Assembly: GCA_965204545.1 (NCBI GenBank)
Contig: CBDBFA010000001.1
Location: forward strand, 124,001 to 188,000
Reading direction: 5' to 3'
Length of the DNA: 64,000 bases
DNA from: JAABVD01 sp965204545
GTDB lineage: Bacteria; Verrucomicrobiota; Verrucomicrobiia; Opitutales; UBA2995
Shown: positions 15,879 to 23,975 of the stretch, in pieces
Layout of the letters: each line of letters opens with the position of its first letter
Numbering within the stretch: position 1 is the stretch's first letter
The notes under the pieces: generated by a model
Databases searched by the model: none
What the model was told of the DNA's origin: nothing
Seen by the model: only the letters and a program-made list of their open reading frames with translations
Program-made: the position numbers and the translations under genes

Positions 15879-17339
15879 CTAAAAATCCTTAAAGGGTCCA
15901 CGCGGTTCGGCTTCAATCATGGTTTCGCGGTACCAGGCATCAAATTTGTCCTTAACCATGGCCAGAACCTCGGGCTTTTTCGTGGAAAGATCCTTGGTTT
16001 CCCCAATATCTTGGGACAAGTCGAACAGGCCGCCGCCCTTATTGCCCATATCAACCCACTTCCAATTACCCACCCGGGCAGCTTTAAGGTTCCGGCGTTT
16101 CCAAAACATATTCCGGCGTGGACTGGGGCATTCAAGGCGCAAGGTTGACCACCAGTTGTAACCATCCAGCACAACCCCTTTCGGAAGTTCTGCTCCCGTT
16201 ACCGCAGCCAGACTGGGGAAAATTTCCAAGCTGGACAAAAATTCATCGTTTACCATTCCCTCGGGAATACTGCCTCCTGGCCAACGCACCAGGGCAAGCA
16301 CCCTGATGCCGCCATCCCAGGTATCGCCCTTTCTCCCGCGAAGAGAGCCGTTATCGGCCTTACCGCTACCCCCATTATCGGCAAAGAAGATGACGATGGT
16401 ATTGTCGGTCAAACCCTTTTGGTCGAGCACATCCAGGATCTTGCCGATGGAGGCGTCCATACAAGTCACCGCTGCCCGGTAGTCGCGGTAACCTTTCTCC
16501 TTTGAGGGGACAAGGGTCCTCTCTCCGTAGCGGGTCCCCATGGTATATTCCTTCTCAACCGGCGGATATAGTTTTTCGAAATCCGGTGGCGCCTGAACCG
16601 AACCGCGAATCTTGGGACTGAGGGCGGAAGATCCATGAGGAGCGTTGAATGGGACATACAAAAAAAACGGTTCCTTTCCGGAATAGGCTTCTAAAAATCG
16701 CAATGCTTCGCGCTCAAAAAGGTAGGTTGCGTAAGTGCCTCGATCCTCCTCTGTTTGGGTATTGTTCCGGTACATGCTGTGAACGCCGTATCGCTCGTGA
16801 GTATAGTAATCGATACCGGTATTCACCAGACCATAAAAGTCATCGAATCCCTTAGCCAGGGGAAGAAAACGTTTGCTCATGCCCAAATCCCATTTGCCGT
16901 AGATGCCGGATTTGTAGCCAATTGTTTTGAGAATGGCCGGAAGTAAAACCTCCCGCGTATCCATGCCCCCTATCCGCTCCCAGGTTATGGCGTATTCCTC
17001 TTCGTCATAATGGTACCCGTAATCCGGCGCCTCGTTGCGGAACATATCGTAAACACCATTGCGTTGCGGATACCGTCCGGAAAGGAAAGCTCCCCGAGAG
17101 GGTGTGCAGGCCGGCCATGCCACGTAAAAATTGGTCAGGCGCGTCCCTTCCCGCGCCAATCGGTCCAGATTCGGAGTAATGATTTCGGGATTGATCAATC
17201 CCAAATCATTGTAGCCCTGATCGTCCGATACGATCATTACGATGTTTGGTTTCTCAGGAGCGGAATGCAGGCAGTTGAACCATACCAAGAGACTTGCCAA
17301 GAGCAAGTTGACAACGGGATAACGGAAGAATTTGCGCAT
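15879..17339 (-). CDS. Secreted type I sulfatase
   Basis: A 486-residue sulfatase of the formylglycine type. CTPSR begins at Cys78 (WPACTPSRGAFLSGR), the metal-binding SDD is at 38-40, GKWDLG is the conserved lysine block, and FFADNGGSG carries the second metal site. The signal peptide spans about residues 1-27 (ending CLHSA), so export is expected. It is 16 residues longer than the first sulfatase after alignment of starts, and the two are only moderately similar. Substrate unknown. Its upstream space (17340-17648) is shared with a divergent S58 aminopeptidase. No maturase nearby, so it must depend on a genome-encoded formylglycine-generating enzyme. Confidence 0.92.
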   Translation of the reverse strand: MRKFFRYPVVNLLLASLLVWFNCLHSAPEKPNIVMIVSDDQGYNDLGLINPEIITPNLDRLAREGTRLTNFYVAWPACTPSRGAFLSGRYPQRNGVYDMFRNEAPDYGYHYDEEEYAITWERIGGMDTREVLLPAILKTIGYKSGIYGKWDLGMSKRFLPLAKGFDDFYGLVNTGIDYYTHERYGVHSMYRNNTQTEEDRGTYATYLFEREALRFLEAYSGKEPFFLYVPFNAPHGSSALSPKIRGSVQAPPDFEKLYPPVEKEYTMGTRYGERTLVPSKEKGYRDYRAAVTCMDASIGKILDVLDQKGLTDNTIVIFFADNGGSGKADNGSLRGRKGDTWDGGIRVLALVRWPGGSIPEGMVNDEFLSSLEIFPSLAAVTGAELPKGVVLDGYNWWSTLRLECPSPRRNMFWKRRNLKAARVGNWKWVDMGNKGGGLFDLSQDIGETKDLSTKKPEVLAMVKDKFDAWYRETMIEAEPRGPFKDF

Positions 17340-17648
17340 GATAGGTAACCTGTTTTACCTGGCCATCCTCCTCCCTTCAACCCATCGGGTCAATACCCGC
17401 AGGGATCCTTTTCTCCATGAGCCACAAGATGAACAAGATTGGGAAGAGACTCTCGCAAAGCTCGCCAAGAGCGCAAAGAGTTAAAGGAGGGGGGGACATT
17501 CCTGTACCCCTTTCGAAGGAAATGGTGGGGGACAGGAATGTCCCCCCTCCGTTATATAATCCGTGCTCATCCGTGAAATCCGTGGTTAACAGCGTCCGGC
17601 AAAATATACCATCGCCATTCCACTGGGAATCACCTATTGGTGACCAGG
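17340..17648. repeat. 309-bp divergent spacer with words and an inverted repeat
   Basis: Between the divergent sulfatase and S58 genes. It holds 'ccacaagatgaacaagattggg', 'ctctcgcaaagctcgccaagagcgcaaag' words near 17450-17479, the inverted repeat 17486-17550, and 'ccgtgctcatccgtgaaatccgtggttaac' words near 17562-17590. Promoters for both genes must lie here, but none is clear. Confidence 0.6.
17486..17550. repeat. Inverted repeat 'ggagggggggacattcctgt'
   Basis: Left arm 17486-17505 and right arm 17532-17550 are complementary apart from one extra G, around a 26-base loop. A related left arm occurs at about 3019-3036 ('ggaggtgggacattcctg') with a 'ggcgggtcccccacc' right side, so this is another dispersed palindromic family. 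Confidence 0.8.
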
Positions 17649-18812
17649 ATGTCGTTCCCCAGAATAAAGATGGTTCTTTTGGCCCTGGCCTTCCCGCTGC
17701 AATGCGGCCTGGCTCAGGAAAAACCGCGGGCGCGCGACTTGGGAATTCCCTTTGAAGGCAATCCTGGTCCCTTCAACGCCATAACGGATGTTGCCGGTGT
17801 CGAGGTGGGTTACGCTTCCATCTTAAAAGGGAAAGGTAAGATCGTTGTGGGGGAAGGCCCCGTCCGAACCGGTGTAACCGCCGTCTTTCCCCGAGGCAAA
17901 ATGAACCACGACCCGGTTTATGCCGGTTGGTTTTCCCTCAATGGCAATGGCGAAATGACGGGAATGGCATGGCTGCAAGAATCGGGATTTTTACATGGCC
18001 CCATCCTGATAACCAATACGCACAGCATAGGGGCCGTGCATGAAGCCGTGATCGCTTGGCAACAGATGCGATTCCCCAAGTCCCCGACTTGGTCGCTCCC
18101 CGTAATCGGCGAAACCTGGGATGGTTATCTCAACGATATCAACGGATTCCACGTCAAACGGGAACACGTTTTCCAAGCCATGGACAGTGCCGGAACGGGA
18201 CCCATCGAGGAGGGCAACGTGGGTGGAGGAACGGGAATGGTATGCTATGAATTCAAGGGCGGTACGGGGACTTCGTCCCGACTCGTGGCCGGACCCGAGG
18301 CCACTTTCACCTTGGGTGTTCTGGTTCAAGCCAATTTCGGAAGACGCCATCAGCTATTGGTAGCGGGGGTTCCGGTGGGGAAGGAAATAACGGAAGACGC
18401 ACCCTTCACCGGAGGCCGCGATCCCTATGAAGAGGAGGGATCCATCATAGCGGTGGTAGCGACAGACGCCCCCTTGCTGCCGGTTCAATTGAGGCGCTTG
18501 GCCTTGCGCGTTGCCTTGGGGATTGCCCGCACCGGCAGCATCTCCGGGAATAGCTCCGGGGATATGTTTCTGGCCTTTTCCACGGCCAATCCAGGAGCGG
18601 CGAACCCGGAAGGCGGTATGGCCCGAATTGAAGTTCTTTCCAACCAACACATCAGCGCGCTCATGTCCGCCACCGTCCTGGCCACTGAAGAAGCCGTCAT
18701 CAATGTCCTTGTCGCGGCCGAAACCATGGTCGGCCGCGACGATCATCGCGTGGTCGCCCTGCCCCATGGCCGACTCCGGGAAATTTTGCGCTCCTACAAT
18801 CGCTTGAACTAG
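17649..18812 (+). CDS. Peptidase family S58 (DmpA/BapA-type) aminopeptidase, exported
   Basis: A 387-residue protein of the DmpA/BapA family, self-processing N-terminal nucleophile hydrolases that release N-terminal residues, including D- or beta-amino acids in some members. It begins with a signal peptide (MSFPRIKMVLLALAFPLQ, cleavage near GLA-Q). Family landmarks are RARDLGIPFEGNPGPFNAITDV near the mature start, VGGGTGMVCYEFKGGTGTSSR in the middle, and SISGNSSGDMFLAFSTANPG at about residues 297-316. The Ser in the last motif is where self-cleavage and the catalytic nucleophile are expected. The frame reaches back to a TTG at 17637; I chose the ATG at 17649 because it opens on the signal peptide. 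A role in peptide or peptidoglycan-fragment recycling is inference. Confidence 0.88.
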   Translation: MSFPRIKMVLLALAFPLQCGLAQEKPRARDLGIPFEGNPGPFNAITDVAGVEVGYASILKGKGKIVVGEGPVRTGVTAVFPRGKMNHDPVYAGWFSLNGNGEMTGMAWLQESGFLHGPILITNTHSIGAVHEAVIAWQQMRFPKSPTWSLPVIGETWDGYLNDINGFHVKREHVFQAMDSAGTGPIEEGNVGGGTGMVCYEFKGGTGTSSRLVAGPEATFTLGVLVQANFGRRHQLLVAGVPVGKEITEDAPFTGGRDPYEEEGSIIAVVATDAPLLPVQLRRLALRVALGIARTGSISGNSSGDMFLAFSTANPGAANPEGGMARIEVLSNQHISALMSATVLATEEAVINVLVAAETMVGRDDHRVVALPHGRLREILRSYNRLN

Positions 18813-18914
18813 AAGAAGGGGTCAAACGCAAAATGTTAATATCTGATTGGTTCGCTTCAGCCGTTCAGGTGAAACTAGAGGACGATATTAACATTTTGCG
18901 TTTGACCCCTTCTT
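18813..18914. repeat. Perfect 31-bp inverted repeat with 40-nt loop, between S58 gene and purL
   Basis: Arms 18813-18843 and 18884-18914 are exact reverse complements; the core word is 'ggggtcaaacgcaaaatg'. The left arm starts right after the S58 stop codon. The right arm ends 'ccccttctt' followed by 'tgccctttttt', so the hairpin could act as a terminator for the S58 gene. The 'ggggtca...' palindrome style also recalls elements moved by REP-associated tyrosine transposases, but no transposase is present. The spacer 18915-19023 that follows must hold the purine operon promoter. Confidence 0.93.
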
Positions 18915-19023
18915 TGCCCTTTTTTGAAAAAGTGCGGCGCTGGGAAATATATTCCTTGATCTACCCTACCCTTTTTGGAATAAAACTGCTTTTACTCGTC
19001 AAGCCCGCCAAAAAGCCTGTTAC

Positions 19024-21363
19024 ATGCCACTCAAAGACGAGCGTCTGGACTTTAAAAATAAGACAAACGACCAAATCGGGGAGCTTCTAAGAGCCTTCAA
19101 CCTGGCCCTCACAGTCGAGGAGGCACGCAAGATCCAAAACGATATTCTGGGCCGTCCCCCCACACTGGCCGAATGCGTGTTGTGGTCGATTCAGGGATCG
19201 GAACATTGCTCCTATCGAAGCAGCCGGCCCTACCTGAAGTCCTTCGTCACCGATGGACCCAACGTAATCCTCGGTCCCAAGGAAGATGCCGGCATCGTGG
19301 AAGTGGCCGTAGACAAACACGGCAAGCGCTACGGTATCGCCCTCTCCCATGAATCCCACAACCATCCCAGCCAGGTCGTGCCCTACGAAGGCGCCGCAAC
19401 CGGGGTGGGAGGAAATGTCCGCGACGTCTGTTGCATGGGGGCAACAGTCTTCGCAGTGGGCGATGCATTGAGGTTTGGGAATATCAGTCGGCCAAAATCA
19501 AAATGGATTCACGAAGGCGTCGTGGCCGGAATCGGGGGTTACGGAAATCCGCTAGGCATCCCCAATGTCTGTGGAGACCTGTATTACCACCCCGGTTACA
19601 ATGAAAATTGTCTGGTCACCGTCATTACCCTGGGCGCATTGGCGGAAGATGACATTATTCATTCCCATGTTCCGCCGGATGGGGAAGGTCACGATCTGAT
19701 TCTGGTGGGAAAACCGACCGACAATAGTGGATTTGGGGGGGCTTCCTTTGCTTCGCTCGAACTCGAAGAGGAGGAGAAAGAGAAAAACAAAGGCGCCGTG
19801 CAGGAGCCCAACGCTTTTTTGGAAAGGCACATTCTCAAGGCCAGCTATGATCTTTTCGGGATTCTCAAGGTAAAGGGGATCCTCCGGAAAGTCGGTTTCA
19901 AGGACCTGGGAGCGGGGGGAATTGCCTGTGCCAGCGTAGAATTGGCCGATGCAGCCGGATACGGAGCCGATGTATTTTTGGACGAAGTGCACCTTGGTAT
20001 GGAAAATCTGGACCCCGCCGTGGCGCTTTGCTCGGAGACACAGGAGCGATTCATGTGGGCCGTCCCCCCGGAGGTAACCCCTCTTATCCTCGAGCATTAC
20101 AATAAGCGGTTCGATTTACCGAATATCTCGGAAGGAGCCGCCGCTCGGGTGGTGGGAAAGATTCGGGGGGATGATCGTTACCGGGTCACCTACCGGGGCG
20201 AGGTCCTGGTAGACGCCAGGGCGGAGGATATAACCCGTGGATTGGTATACGACCGCCCTTATCGCTACGAACCGCCTGTCCTCCGCGAACCCGATCTGCC
20301 CGAACCGGAAGATTACTCCCAAATCCTCCTGGAACTCCTGGCCCACCAAAATATCGCATCCCGAAAACCCGTCTTTGAGACCTACGACAAGCAAGTCCAG
20401 GGGCACACCGTCATCGAGGCCGGTCAGGCCGACGCGGGTGTACTCCGGCCGTTTCAAGGCGATGAATACCCCGAAGAGATTCGCCAGACCGGCGTTGCGG
20501 TCACACTGGACCACAATCCGCGCCATTGCTCCATCAATGTTTACCAGGGAGCCGTCAACGCCGTAGTGGAAGCCTTCCGGAATATCTCGGCTGTCGGAGC
20601 CTCCCCCCAGGCCGTGACCGATTGTCTATGCTTCGGTAACCCGGAAAAGGAAAACCAGATGGGCCTGTTTGTGGCGGGCGTCCAGGGAGTGGCCGACGCC
20701 TGCAAGAGCATTTGCCTCAAGGAACACCCCCAACATGCCGTACCCATCGTAGCAGGAAATGTTTCCTTTTACAACGAATCCAGGGCGGGAAGTATTCCGG
20801 CCAGTCCGATTATCGGATGTGTGGGAAAAATGGCCGACGCATCCAAGGCCGTCGACATCGCTTTCAAAAAGCCCGGCTCGGCCATTCTGCTCCTGGGAGA
20901 GCGAAAAGACGAACTGGGAGGCTCGGTATATTATGAACTTTTCGATGAATTGGGCGCCTGTCTCCCCATTCCGGACCTGGGAGAAGTCCAACAACAAAAT
21001 CACACCGTGATCGATCTCATCGGAGAGGGATTGCTCCTGGCATGTCACGATATATCCGATGGGGGTCTGGCCGTTGCCCTGGCCGAAATGAGTTTTCCTA
21101 ACCGGATCGGCTGCGCCGTGAAGGTGGAATCCGAACTTCCCCCTTCTCGCGTCCTGTATTCGGAAACGGGGGGATTCATTCTGGAGGTATCGCAGGGAAA
21201 ATTGGCTGCGGTACTTGAAATACTGGAGGATCGTCAACTGGTCTTCCAGCGGATTGGAAGGACCACATCAACCCCGCGACTTTCCATGCAAAACGTCGTT
21301 GACATCGATCTCAATGTGGCCCGGGAGCGTTGGGAAAACGGCCTCCGCGAAAAACTGTTATGA
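19024..21363 (+). CDS. purL: Phosphoribosylformylglycinamidine synthase, small-type PurL subunit
   Basis: PurL converts FGAR, ATP and ammonia to FGAM, step 4 of de novo purine synthesis; ammonia comes from PurQ. At 779 residues it is a small-type PurL, a little longer than the Bacillus protein (about 740), lacking the glutaminase domain of the 1300-residue large type. Landmarks are SEHCSYRSSRPYLK with His61 as the expected catalytic His, HESHNHPSQVVPYEGAATG (substrate and ATP loop), NPGYNENCLVTV-like linker and GGASFASLELEEEE. The duplicated half shows GNVSFYNES and CHDISDGGLAVALAE. An internal Glu/Lys-rich stretch (about 243-260) is unusual. It opens the operon and follows the 31-bp inverted repeat. 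No purS gene is found alongside. Confidence 0.95.
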   Translation: MPLKDERLDFKNKTNDQIGELLRAFNLALTVEEARKIQNDILGRPPTLAECVLWSIQGSEHCSYRSSRPYLKSFVTDGPNVILGPKEDAGIVEVAVDKHGKRYGIALSHESHNHPSQVVPYEGAATGVGGNVRDVCCMGATVFAVGDALRFGNISRPKSKWIHEGVVAGIGGYGNPLGIPNVCGDLYYHPGYNENCLVTVITLGALAEDDIIHSHVPPDGEGHDLILVGKPTDNSGFGGASFASLELEEEEKEKNKGAVQEPNAFLERHILKASYDLFGILKVKGILRKVGFKDLGAGGIACASVELADAAGYGADVFLDEVHLGMENLDPAVALCSETQERFMWAVPPEVTPLILEHYNKRFDLPNISEGAAARVVGKIRGDDRYRVTYRGEVLVDARAEDITRGLVYDRPYRYEPPVLREPDLPEPEDYSQILLELLAHQNIASRKPVFETYDKQVQGHTVIEAGQADAGVLRPFQGDEYPEEIRQTGVAVTLDHNPRHCSINVYQGAVNAVVEAFRNISAVGASPQAVTDCLCFGNPEKENQMGLFVAGVQGVADACKSICLKEHPQHAVPIVAGNVSFYNESRAGSIPASPIIGCVGKMADASKAVDIAFKKPGSAILLLGERKDELGGSVYYELFDELGACLPIPDLGEVQQQNHTVIDLIGEGLLLACHDISDGGLAVALAEMSFPNRIGCAVKVESELPPSRVLYSETGGFILEVSQGKLAAVLEILEDRQLVFQRIGRTTSTPRLSMQNVVDIDLNVARERWENGLREKLL

Positions 21364-21364
21364 T

Positions 21365-21570
21365 TAGCCCGCATAACTCCCAAATCTACTACTGCGTTCC
21401 GGAAAATCGGCACTGGTGCGGACTTCGCTGGATTTCATGCCCGTGCTTCGCACAGATGCATGCCGACTTCGCAGGGTGTCGACCCAGCTTCACCCGCGAA
21501 TCTGCTCGATGCCCGCACCAGCACTCGATCTTCGTTCACTCGCTACGAATTTTGTGATCTATGCGGACTA
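21365..21570 (+). mobile_element. MITE-like element with terminal inverted repeats, copy 1, inside the purine operon
   Basis: About 206 bp between purL and purM. The left end reads 'tagcccgcataactcccaaa' and the right end 'gaattttgtgatctatgcgg', followed by acta; they are imperfect inverted repeats of each other. The interior matches the reverse complement of 53070-53250, for instance 'gcagggtgtcgacccagctt', with about 25 extra bases near 21441-21466. It encodes no transposase. The right end contains the purM start codon. Confidence 0.85.
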
Positions 21571-22610
21571 AAGTTGACTACAAATCGGCCGGAGTCGATA
21601 TCGATGCCGGGAATGAAGCGGTCGAACGCATCAAGGACAGGGTCAGGAGCACCTTTTCACCCCACGTGCTGACCGGATTGGGCAGCTTCGGATCGATGTT
21701 CGATCTGAGTGAAATCATCGCGTCCTATCGACACCCGGTGCTGATTCAAAGCATCGACGGGGTAGGCACTAAGGCGACGGTCGGCAAAATGGCGGGGAAA
21801 TACTATGGTTTGGGAATCGACGTGGTCAGTGCCACCTGCAACGACATCATCGTCCACGGGGCCCGGCCGCTCACCTTCCTCGATTATGTGGCCAACCAGA
21901 AACTCGTTCCCGAAATCGTCCAACAAATCGTTTTTGGAATGGCCGATGCCTGTCGGGAAAACGGCATCTCCCTGGTTGGTGGCGAAACGGCCGAGATGCC
22001 CGGGACCTACCGGCTGAACGAACACGACATTGTCGGTTGCGTGACGGGCATTGTGGAAAAGGAAGGCATCATCAATGGATCTACCATTCGTTCGGGGGAC
22101 ATCGTGTTGGGCCTGGCCTCAAACGGCCTGCATACCAACGGCTATTCCCTGGCCCGAAAGGTATTTTTTGAAATCGGGGGGTATACCACGGAAAGCATGC
22201 TTCCCGAATTGGGCACATCGGTGGGCGAAGCCTTGCTCCAGCCCCATATCAATTATAAACGGGTTACGGATGCCCTGCTGGCTTCCCCGGTGGAGGTCCA
22301 CGGTCTGGCTCACCTGACTGGAGGCGGGTTCTTTGAAAATGTTCCGCGCATTCTTCCCCAAAACTGCCGAGCTGAGATCGATACCGGCGCTTGGCCCACA
22401 CCGCCTGTTTTCCACGCCATTCAGAATATCGGGGGAGTCGATGAGCGGGAAATGTTCCGCACTTTCAACATGGGCATCGGATTTGTCGTCGTCATCCGGC
22501 CCAGCGCTCTGGATGAAGCATTGGAGCAATTGAGACAGTTTCCCGACATCCCCGTCTACGAAATCGGCCGCATTATCGACGGCCCCTGTGATGTGCGCCT
22601 CCACAAATGA
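21561..22610 (+). CDS. purM: Phosphoribosylformylglycinamidine cyclo-ligase (AIR synthetase)
   Basis: PurM uses ATP to close FGAM to AIR, step 5 of purine synthesis. The 349-residue length is normal. Landmarks are YKSAGVDIDAGNEAVERIK at the N-terminus, QSIDGVGTKATV (ATP loop), IDVVSATCNDIIVHGARPL, LVGGETAEMPGTY, LASNGLHTNGYSLAR and HLTGGGFFENVPR. The start ATG lies within the right terminal repeat of the MITE-like element, so the first codons (MRT) are shared with it; homologous N-terminal residues begin immediately after, which supports this start. No ribosome-binding site is visible ahead of it. Its stop overlaps the purQ start (ATGA), indicating translational coupling. Confidence 0.95.
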   Translation: MRTKVDYKSAGVDIDAGNEAVERIKDRVRSTFSPHVLTGLGSFGSMFDLSEIIASYRHPVLIQSIDGVGTKATVGKMAGKYYGLGIDVVSATCNDIIVHGARPLTFLDYVANQKLVPEIVQQIVFGMADACRENGISLVGGETAEMPGTYRLNEHDIVGCVTGIVEKEGIINGSTIRSGDIVLGLASNGLHTNGYSLARKVFFEIGGYTTESMLPELGTSVGEALLQPHINYKRVTDALLASPVEVHGLAHLTGGGFFENVPRILPQNCRAEIDTGAWPTPPVFHAIQNIGGVDEREMFRTFNMGIGFVVVIRPSALDEALEQLRQFPDIPVYEIGRIIDGPCDVRLHK

Positions 22611-23890
22611 TTAAAATCGCCATCCTGCAATTCCCCGGCAGCAACTGCGAAATCGAATCGTCCGCTGCCGTTAAACGGGCCGGCATGAAGCCGGTGGAAT
22701 TCCTTTGGAATGGGGATTACTCCCATTTGAAAGCGCTGGACGGCTATGTCATGGTGGGTGGTTTTTCCTATGAAGACCGTTCCAGGGCAGGGGTCATTGC
22801 TTCCCTCGATCCCGTCATGGAAATCATCCGCGAGGAGAGCGAGAAAGGAAAACCGGTTTTAGGCATTTGTAACGGAGCTCAAATTCTGGTGGAAACCGGC
22901 ATGGTTCCCGCGTTGCCGGGCTACCGCCTGGGCATGGCGTTGGCCCCGAACCGGCGGGAAAAGGACGGCCATTTGTTGGGAACGGGATATTATAACGAGT
23001 TCACACACCTGAAAATGGGGGTGGATCCGAATTCCACCGCGTTTACCCGCCATTTGGAGCCCGGAGAAATCATCAGGATTCCGCTCGCCCACGCCGAAGG
23101 GCGCTATGTGCTTCCCGACCCCCTGCTGAGGAAGATGGTAGCCAACGACCAGACCCCATTCCAATACTGCAGCTCAGAAGGCCGAATCGAGGACAGTTTT
23201 CCCACAAATCCCAATGGCTCGGCGCTCAATCTGGCTGCCGTGACCAATCCCCGGGGCAACGTCATGGCCATCATGCCCCATCCGGAACGCGTCCCGGCCG
23301 GAAACCCAATTTTTTCATCCATGCGCGCTTACATCGAATCGGGCTATCCACAGCCTTCAGAGACAAAATTCTGCACTTACGAACGTCCCGAAATCGGTGT
23401 CGATACCTTCGCCCCTCAACCCCATTCCTTCGAGTTGCTCATCGATTTGATCATTACCGACAACACCGCCCTATCCGTGCAAAAGGCTTTGCAGGTGGCG
23501 GGAATCAAGGCCGGAATCGCACGCAAGACTCACTGGGAGGTTTCCCATTCCGGTGGGGAAGCCGCTCTACGCAATTCCATCATCCAATGCGGGGAACTCT
23601 TCAACAGCAACAAGGAGTATGTATGCGATCTGCCCTCACGTCCCTCCACTATCCGGATTCTCGTCCACGACCACGATGATTTTACAGGGAAGCAAAAACT
23701 GGAAACCTTGCAGAACCGCTTTCACCTCAACACCGTATCGGATATCCGGCATTCCATCCTTTGGGAAATTACCCTCCCCCACTCCGACAACGGGGCTACC
23801 CTGCAAAAAATCTTCGACACCCACATCCTGTGGAATCCCTTTTACCAATCCGCCCGCTACTACCCAACCCCCGATGTAAATAGTCCTTGA
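22607..23890 (+). CDS. purQ: PurQ glutaminase fused to two C-terminal PurS-like domains
   Basis: Residues 1-250 are a class I glutamine amidotransferase PurQ that supplies ammonia to PurL: ILQFPGSNCE at the start, nucleophile Cys88 in GICNGAQ, and His225/Glu227 in MPHPER. PurQ normally ends near residue 230, but this chain has 427 residues. Residues about 274-340 resemble PurS: VQKALQVAGI, then a hydrophobic strand, then CGELFNSNKEYV in the place of the usual CEKLLANPVIEDY. Residues about 347-419 repeat that plan with LETLQNRFHLNTVSDIRHS and ILWNPFYQSARYY. PurS is the small dimeric bridge of the PurLQS complex, and no separate purS is present, so I infer a PurQ-PurS-PurS fusion. The PurQ call is certain; the PurS reading rests on pattern, not a search. 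Confidence 0.93.
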   Translation: MIKIAILQFPGSNCEIESSAAVKRAGMKPVEFLWNGDYSHLKALDGYVMVGGFSYEDRSRAGVIASLDPVMEIIREESEKGKPVLGICNGAQILVETGMVPALPGYRLGMALAPNRREKDGHLLGTGYYNEFTHLKMGVDPNSTAFTRHLEPGEIIRIPLAHAEGRYVLPDPLLRKMVANDQTPFQYCSSEGRIEDSFPTNPNGSALNLAAVTNPRGNVMAIMPHPERVPAGNPIFSSMRAYIESGYPQPSETKFCTYERPEIGVDTFAPQPHSFELLIDLIITDNTALSVQKALQVAGIKAGIARKTHWEVSHSGGEAALRNSIIQCGELFNSNKEYVCDLPSRPSTIRILVHDHDDFTGKQKLETLQNRFHLNTVSDIRHSILWEITLPHSDNGATLQKIFDTHILWNPFYQSARYYPTPDVNSP

Positions 23891-23975
23891 TCCCTGGCCC
23901 ATTGCAGGAGAAAGCGCCCGGAAGGCGGCTCCATTTTTTCATTAATTCATTTAACCGATAGAGTATATCCAGCCC

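Noticed and set aside
18956..18990. Possible sigma-70 promoter for purL (TTGATC and GGAATAAAA)
   Set aside because: Verrucomicrobial promoter rules are uncertain and the match is too weak to list as a feature.
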